Below, piece by piece: positions 58,190-64,000 of a DNA stretch of 64,000 nt. This stretch comes from Trebonia kvetii. Its GTDB lineage: Bacteria > Actinomycetota > Actinomycetes > Streptosporangiales > Streptosporangiaceae. Below the pieces are notes generated by a model, which made no database searches, was not told the DNA's origin, and saw nothing but the letters and a program-made list of their open reading frames with translations. Position numbers and translations under genes: made by a program. Location: positions 372,001-436,000 of the forward strand of contig NZ_RPFW01000004.1 of assembly GCF_007827045.1 (NCBI RefSeq). Direction: 5' to 3'. Numbering within the stretch: position 1 is the stretch's first letter; the number at the start of each line of letters is the position of its first letter.

Positions 58190-59227
58190 GCGGGCGGCAA
58201 CCGGGGCCGGGGTGAGGGTGCGACCCACCAGCGGCGACAGGTGCTGCGCGATGCTGGCCAGCTCCCGCAGGTCGGAGTCGATGAGCGCTTGCGGCCCGTC
58301 GCACAGCGCGCTCTCCGGATGCGGGTGGACGTCGACGATGATGCCGTCCGCCCCGACGGCGATCGCCGCGCGGGACAGCGGAAGCACCAGGTCGCGGCGG
58401 CCGCCGGAGTGCGACGGATCCACGATCACCGGCAGGTGCGACAGCCGCTGCGCGACCGGCACCGCCGAGATGTCCAGGGTGTTGCGCGTCGCCTTCTCGA
58501 ACGTGCGGATGCCGCGCTCGCACAGCACGATGTCCAGGTTGCCGCGCTGCGCGATGTACTCGGCCGCCATCAGCCACTCCTCGATGGTGGACGACATGCC
58601 GCGTTTGAGCATGACCGGCTTGCCGGCCGCGCCGACGGCCTGCAGCAGCGGGAAGTTCTGCATGTTCCTCGTGCCGACCTGGAGCATGTCGGCGTACTTG
58701 GAGACAAGGTCCACGTCGCGCTGGTCGATGACCTCGGTCACGATGGGCAGCCCGGTCTCCTCGCGGACCTCGGCGAGGATCTTCAGTCCGGTCTCGCCGA
58801 GCCCCTGGAAGGCATACGGCGATGAGCGGGGCTTGAACGCGCCGCCGCGCAGCAGCGACGCGCCGGCCGCGCGGGCCATCTGCGCGGCCGCCAGGGTCTG
58901 CTCGGGCGTCTCCACCGCGCACGGCCCGGCGATCACGGTGAGTGTGTCGGGGCCGATCGGCACCCCCGCCACCCTGATGATCGAGCGCTGGCGCCGGTGC
59001 TCGCGTGAGACCAGCTTGTACGGCACAGAAATGCGCACCACGTCGGCCACGCCGGGCAGGCTGGCCAGGTTAAGCGTGGCAGTGAATCGCTCGATGTCGC
59101 CGCTGAGCCCGATGATCGTCCGTGACTCGCCGCGGCTGACGAACGCCTCGCCGCCCGCGTCGCGCACCACGGCAACCACATGATCCACGTCGGACGCGGT
59201 CGCGTCCGCGGTCATCACAACAACCAT
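58184..59227 (-). CDS. aroF: 3-deoxy-7-phosphoheptulonate synthase, class I-beta (AroF family)
   Basis: The protein has 347 residues. It condenses phosphoenolpyruvate and erythrose 4-phosphate at the first step of the shikimate pathway. An N-terminal ferredoxin-like regulatory domain (about 1-70) is followed by the barrel with GPCAVET, RGGAFKPRSSPYAFQGLG, QVGTRNMQNFPLLQAVG, MLKRGMSSTIEEW and the metal and substrate residues in VDPSHSGGRRD. This is class I-beta, whereas M. tuberculosis and Streptomyces have a type II enzyme near their PknL-type kinase genes. Confidence 0.93.
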   Translation of the reverse strand: MVVVMTADATASDVDHVVAVVRDAGGEAFVSRGESRTIIGLSGDIERFTATLNLASLPGVADVVRISVPYKLVSREHRRQRSIIRVAGVPIGPDTLTVIAGPCAVETPEQTLAAAQMARAAGASLLRGGAFKPRSSPYAFQGLGETGLKILAEVREETGLPIVTEVIDQRDVDLVSKYADMLQVGTRNMQNFPLLQAVGAAGKPVMLKRGMSSTIEEWLMAAEYIAQRGNLDIVLCERGIRTFEKATRNTLDISAVPVAQRLSHLPVIVDPSHSGGRRDLVLPLSRAAIAVGADGIIVDVHPHPESALCDGPQALIDSDLRELASIAQHLSPLVGRTLTPAPVAARA

Positions 59228-59267
59228 CTGACCCAGCTCCTCCGGCCGACCCGTATGCCCCGACCCT

Positions 59268-60176
59268 CTAGCCGGCGCGGCTCGTCATATCGCCGCCGCG
59301 CAGTCCCTTCAGGGTAGCGATGTCCCGGGCGTGCCCGGCCTTGCCACCGGGAGTCTCCACCACGAACGGCGCGCCGGCCAGCGCGGGATGGGCGAGCAGT
59401 GCACGGAACGGCTCGGTGCCGATCGTGCCCGCGCCGATCGTCTCGTGCCTGTCGCGCCGCGACCCGCAGCCGAGCAGCGAGTCGTTCGCGTGCACCAGCC
59501 TGACCCGGCCAGGACCCGCGGCAGCGCACACCTCGCCGAGCATCGCGGCCACTCCGCCTGGCGCCGTCAGGTCGTGGCCGGCGGCGAAGGCATGGCAGGT
59601 ATCGAGGCAGACGCCAGCCTTCGGGTGGTACTCCACCGCGGTCAGGTACTCGGCCAGGTCGCCCGCCGCCGCGCAGAGCATCTGCCCCTGCCCGGCCATC
59701 GGCTCGAACAGCAGGTCGGGGTCGTCGTCGCCCAGCTTGTCGAGCAGCGGTACTACCGCCTCGCCGATCTGCCGCAGCGCCCGTTCCCTGGCGGTGCTGT
59801 CCCCGGCGGTGCGGGCGCTGCCCGGCAGGCCGCCATCGTCGGGCGCCCAGCCGGCCGCCGAGCCGGTGTGCACCACGACGCCGCGCGCACCGATCTCCGC
59901 GCCACGCCGCAGCGCGTACGCCACCGCGTCGGCCGATTTCGCGGCCACCTCCTGGTTGCCTGACCCGAGGTTGATCATGTACGTGGCGTGCACGAACACC
60001 GGAACATCGGCGTCGCGAAGCAGCGCGTCCTGTGCGGCGTCGCCCTGGCCCGCCGCCCAGCCGCGCGGGTTGGACACGAAGACCTGGATGACCTCGGCCT
60101 CGACCGCCGCGGCGTAGGCGAGCGCCCCCGTCGCGAGCCCGCCCGTGGTGGTCGCGTGCGATCCGATGAGCGGCAC
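59268..60176 (-). CDS. nfo: Endonuclease IV (AP endonuclease)
   Basis: The protein has 302 residues from the GTG at 60176, at the family start VPLIGSHATTTGGLA; the longer frame reads into the kinase gene and is not used. The metal site motifs are VFVHATYMINLGS, LLFEPMAGQG, VCLDTCHAFAAGHD and LVHANDSLLGCGSRRDRHETIGAGTIG. It cuts DNA at abasic sites in base excision repair. It starts 4 bases after the kinase stop, so the two genes form an operon. Confidence 0.9.
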   Translation of the reverse strand: MPLIGSHATTTGGLATGALAYAAAVEAEVIQVFVSNPRGWAAGQGDAAQDALLRDADVPVFVHATYMINLGSGNQEVAAKSADAVAYALRRGAEIGARGVVVHTGSAAGWAPDDGGLPGSARTAGDSTARERALRQIGEAVVPLLDKLGDDDPDLLFEPMAGQGQMLCAAAGDLAEYLTAVEYHPKAGVCLDTCHAFAAGHDLTAPGGVAAMLGEVCAAAGPGRVRLVHANDSLLGCGSRRDRHETIGAGTIGTEPFRALLAHPALAGAPFVVETPGGKAGHARDIATLKGLRGGDMTSRAG

Positions 60177-60180
60177 CCGG

Positions 60181-62253
<2,073 letters not shown>

Positions 62254-62461
62254 TAGGGGCGATTTTACGGCCGGCAGCCGCTGGCTTTGGCCGTGTTAAT
62301 CACATTGTCAGCATCACCCGCGTACGGCTGACCCGGGGCGCATCACCGGCGCGGGAGCGGGGATTTACCGGCTGGCTGCATCTGCAAGTGTCGAGTTGCA
62401 CCATTTTGCGGCGTTGTGCAAGACTCGGGCCGCTGTTGCCCAGGGGTGAGGGAGGCGTTTC
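62254..62461. other. Divergent intergenic region kinase/SRPBCC gene
   Basis: About 208 bases without a gene. TTGTGC-like and TTGCAC-like hexamers occur near 62390-62420 and could belong to the promoter of the gene at 62462. No strong palindrome is visible. Confidence 0.35.
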
Positions 62462-62929
62462 ATGGAAGACCGTATCGAACAGCGGATCACCATTCGTGCG
62501 ACTCAGGACAAGGTATGGCAACTTGTGACCCGCCCCGGCTGGTGGCTGCCAGGCAGCGACGCCGAGCCCGCGCGGGGCCCCGGGCGCGTGTCGGTCACCT
62601 ACAGCGGCGACGTCCGGCCGTACGTGATTGACATCGTCCGCGTCGAGCCGCAGGGTTACGCCTCGTTCCGCTGGGCGAGCAGGTTCGGCGGCGCCGAGCC
62701 CGCGCCGGGAAGGGCGACGCTCGTCGAGTTCTACCTCCGGCCCGTCGGCGACGAACTCGGCGTCACGGTGGTGGAGAGCGGCTTCTCGCAACTCGACCTG
62801 CCCGACTCGCTGCGCGAGGACGAGTGGAAGGGCAGCCAGGGGAGCTGGCAGTACGAACTCGCCGGCCTGCGGACCCGTGCAGAGAAGTTACCGCCAGGAG
62901 GGACGACCCCCCGTACAACCCGACGCTGA
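62462..62929 (+). CDS. SRPBCC/AHSA1-type domain protein
   Basis: The protein has 155 residues. It is one START-like (AHSA1) domain: IEQRITIRATQDKVWQLVTRPGWW at the N-terminus, strands around VSVTYSGDVRPYVIDIVRVEPQGYASFRW, and the C-terminal helix WKGSQGSWQYELAGLRTRAEKL. Such proteins bind a hydrophobic ligand and often form pairs with an ArsR-type regulator, as here. The ligand is unknown. The downstream regulator overlaps its 3' end. Confidence 0.85.
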   Translation: MEDRIEQRITIRATQDKVWQLVTRPGWWLPGSDAEPARGPGRVSVTYSGDVRPYVIDIVRVEPQGYASFRWASRFGGAEPAPGRATLVEFYLRPVGDELGVTVVESGFSQLDLPDSLREDEWKGSQGSWQYELAGLRTRAEKLPPGGTTPRTTRR

Positions 62930-63233
62930 CCCGGAGCGGGTGTTCGCCGCGCTGGCGGACTCGCGCAGGCGCGAACTGCTCGAGTTGCTCGGCAGCGGGC
63001 CAGGCGCGAGCGCCGGCGGGCTTGCGGCGGCCCTCCCGGTGTCAAGACAGGCGGTCGCGCAGCACCTGGCGGTCCTCGAGGAGGCCCGCCTCGTCACCCG
63101 CCGTCGGGCGGGGCGTCGGGTGCTGTTCACCGTCCGTCTGGAGGGCCTGGCGGCCACCGCGGGCTGGCTGACCGATCGCGCGGCGGCCTGGGGGACCGGC
63201 CCCGACTCCGCTGACCAGGGGAAAGATGCATGA
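62877..63233 (+). CDS. ArsR-family winged-helix regulator
   Basis: The protein has about 118 residues from a GTG at 62877; a GTG at 62940 would give about 97. The winged helix is clear (RVFAALADSRRRELLELLGSG, GLAAALPVSRQAVAQHLAVLEEARLVTRRRAGRRVLFTV). The metal-binding cysteine motif of metal-sensing ArsR proteins is missing, which fits the subgroup paired with SRPBCC proteins. It overlaps the upstream gene by 53 bases if the longer form is right, so the two are expressed together. Confidence 0.85.
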   Translation: MQRSYRQEGRPPVQPDADPERVFAALADSRRRELLELLGSGPGASAGGLAAALPVSRQAVAQHLAVLEEARLVTRRRAGRRVLFTVRLEGLAATAGWLTDRAAAWGTGPDSADQGKDA

Positions 63234-63287
63234 TTGTGAGGGAATGTCGGGTGTTTGGGACCGGCAAAGACGTGGGACATTGGACTC

Positions 63288-63650
63288 GTGGCACAAATAA
63301 ACCCCGTGGCTGACTCCCTCGTCGGCGAATGGCTGTCCCTCCCCGAGGTGGCCACCCGGCTTGGTCTCCCCATCAGCCGGGTCAAGCAGCTCCTCCGCGA
63401 CCGCAAGCTCCTCGCGGTCACCCGTCCCAACGGCGATCGCGCGATCCCCGCCGCGTTCCTCGACGGCGAGCAGGTCGTCAAGGGCCTGTCCAGCACGCTG
63501 ACGGTCCTGTTCGACTGCGGGTTCGACGACGAGGAAGCCCTCCGCTGGCTGTTCACGGCCGACGAGACGCTGCCCGGCACGCCGATAGACGCGCTCTACA
63601 AGCACCGCGGCACCGAGGTCAACCGCCGAGCCCAGGCGCTGGCCTTTTAG
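63288..63650 (+). CDS. Rv2175c-like DNA-binding protein
   Basis: The protein has 120 residues from a GTG. The N-terminal winged helix-turn-helix (WLSLPEVATRLGLPISRVKQLLRDRKLLAV) and the C-terminal part (GLSSTLTVLFDCGFDDEEALRWLFTADETLPG, ending NRRAQALAF) match the Rv2175c family. In M. tuberculosis that protein is phosphorylated by PknL and encoded beside it. Here the kinase gene lies 1 kb away on the other strand. The target sites and role of the protein are unknown. Confidence 0.88.
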   Translation: MAQINPVADSLVGEWLSLPEVATRLGLPISRVKQLLRDRKLLAVTRPNGDRAIPAAFLDGEQVVKGLSSTLTVLFDCGFDDEEALRWLFTADETLPGTPIDALYKHRGTEVNRRAQALAF

Positions 63651-63853
63651 CCCGTTACGGCGGCCGCGCCGTCGCGGGCGCGCATGCCTGTCCGCGACGG
63701 CGCCAAGCGCCTGCCCTTCCTTCCGCTGGGCCGCGCGCTGAGCGGAGCGCGGTCATCAACACCTAACGCCGTCGCGCGATCTCGTGACGCGCGCTTTTGG
63801 CGTGCCCGGATGGTCGGGTTTCGCCGGGTGTCTCGAGCGGTATGTTGTGGTCC
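63651..63853. other. Gene-free stretch after the Rv2175c-like gene
   Basis: About 200 bases without a supported gene. Short open frames on both strands are arginine-rich and lack start signals. GC-rich inverted stretches near 63663-63690 (GGCCGCGCCGTCGCGGGCGC) and near 63770 (CGCGATCTCGTGACGCGCG) could form terminators. Confidence 0.35.
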
Positions 63854-63885
63854 AAGCATAAAAACTTGACCTTCCGGTTATGCTT
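63854..63885. promoter_or_regulatory. Inverted repeat around a TTGACC hexamer
   Basis: The perfect arms AAGCATAA (63854-63861) and TTATGCTT (63878-63885) are separated by 16 bases that contain TTGACC (63866-63871). It lies just in front of the partial open frame at 63892 and looks like an operator over a promoter. Confidence 0.45.
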
Positions 63886-63891
63886 AGACAC

Positions 63892-64000
63892 ATGCCGCCC
63901 AGACCGCGACTGCCAAAGGCTTCGCTCGCGTCCCAGCAAGCCCGCCGCGTCTCACGGCCAACGCCGAAGATCGCCGACATCCTGAAAACGGGACAGTCGT
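63892..64000 (+). CDS. Possible gene start cut by the window edge
   Basis: An open frame of 36 codons from the ATG at 63892 continues to the window edge. The translation begins MPPRPRLPKASLASQQARRV and is basic, with no recognisable domain yet. The promoter-like inverted repeat upstream supports a gene, but too little is visible to name it. In related genomes a polyprenyl diphosphate synthase lies in this neighbourhood; nothing here confirms that. Confidence 0.3.
   Translation, partial: MPPRPRLPKASLASQQARRVSRPTPKIADILKTGQS

Overview
This is a GC-rich, densely packed actinobacterial chromosome segment with about 65 protein genes. I see no tRNA, rRNA, CRISPR array, prophage or complete insertion sequence. 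GTG and TTG starts, 4-base stop/start overlaps, probable leaderless genes and GC-rich hairpins without U-tracts all fit an actinomycete. Gene content and order follow the Mycobacterium tuberculosis Rv2175c-Rv2206 neighbourhood (Rv2175c-like regulator, pknL, DAHP synthase, plsC, fadD15, pimB', NlpC/P60, exonuclease, trpD, ctaE-qcrCAB, ctaC, adoK, HesB-type protein). The adjacent ctaC-ctaD-ctaF, PASTA repeats on the kinase, DesK/NarL and PadR/ABC modules point to a Streptosporangiales- or Streptomyces-like lineage rather than Mycobacterium; this placement is an inference. Layout: 1-11.2 kb is the most accessory part. It holds an edge-truncated GT-C glycosyltransferase, a large DUF4011-helicase-nuclease protein, a cysteine hydrolase, a lectin-like fragment, an amidase homologue lacking its serine nucleophile, and an overlapping pair of aldehyde dehydrogenases of which the second is a half-length, cysteine-free partner. 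11.6-21.4 kb carries citrate synthase, a DedA protein, an anti-sigma-type ATPase, the pspA-pspAA and htpX-pspAB envelope-stress genes, an A-type Fe-S carrier, an adenosine-kinase-like PfkB kinase and CtaG. 21.4-25.3 kb holds a TusA-like protein and ctaC-ctaD-ctaF. 25.4-31.5 kb is a DesK/NarL two-component system divergent from a four-gene ABC exporter operon. 31.7-39.1 kb has trpD, a degenerate receiver protein, ctaE-qcrC-qcrA-qcrB, a stand-alone Lrp ligand-binding domain and a DEDDh exonuclease. 39.2-48.4 kb is cell-envelope and lipid metabolism: a RipA-like NlpC/P60 hydrolase, PimB', FadD15, a metallophosphoesterase, an alpha/beta hydrolase, PlsC and phosphofructokinase. 48.6-56.5 kb is accessory again: a PadR-regulated DrrAB-type exporter, a VapBC-like module, an APC permease in frame with DUF4262, an Lrp regulator and an MFS exporter. 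56.8-64 kb has ThiI, class I-beta DAHP synthase, endonuclease IV, a PASTA kinase, an SRPBCC/ArsR pair and the Rv2175c-like regulator. Two respiratory loci (ctaC-D-F with ctaG; ctaE-qcrCAB) together encode most of the actinobacterial bcc-aa3 supercomplex. The points most worth a second look are the nucleophile-less amidase, the split ALDH16-like pair, a recurrent short intergenic element with an ACCCGTT core (six copies), a MITE-like insertion with an 8-bp duplication between qcrA and qcrB, the APC-DUF4262 read-through, and the DUF4011-helicase-nuclease gene.
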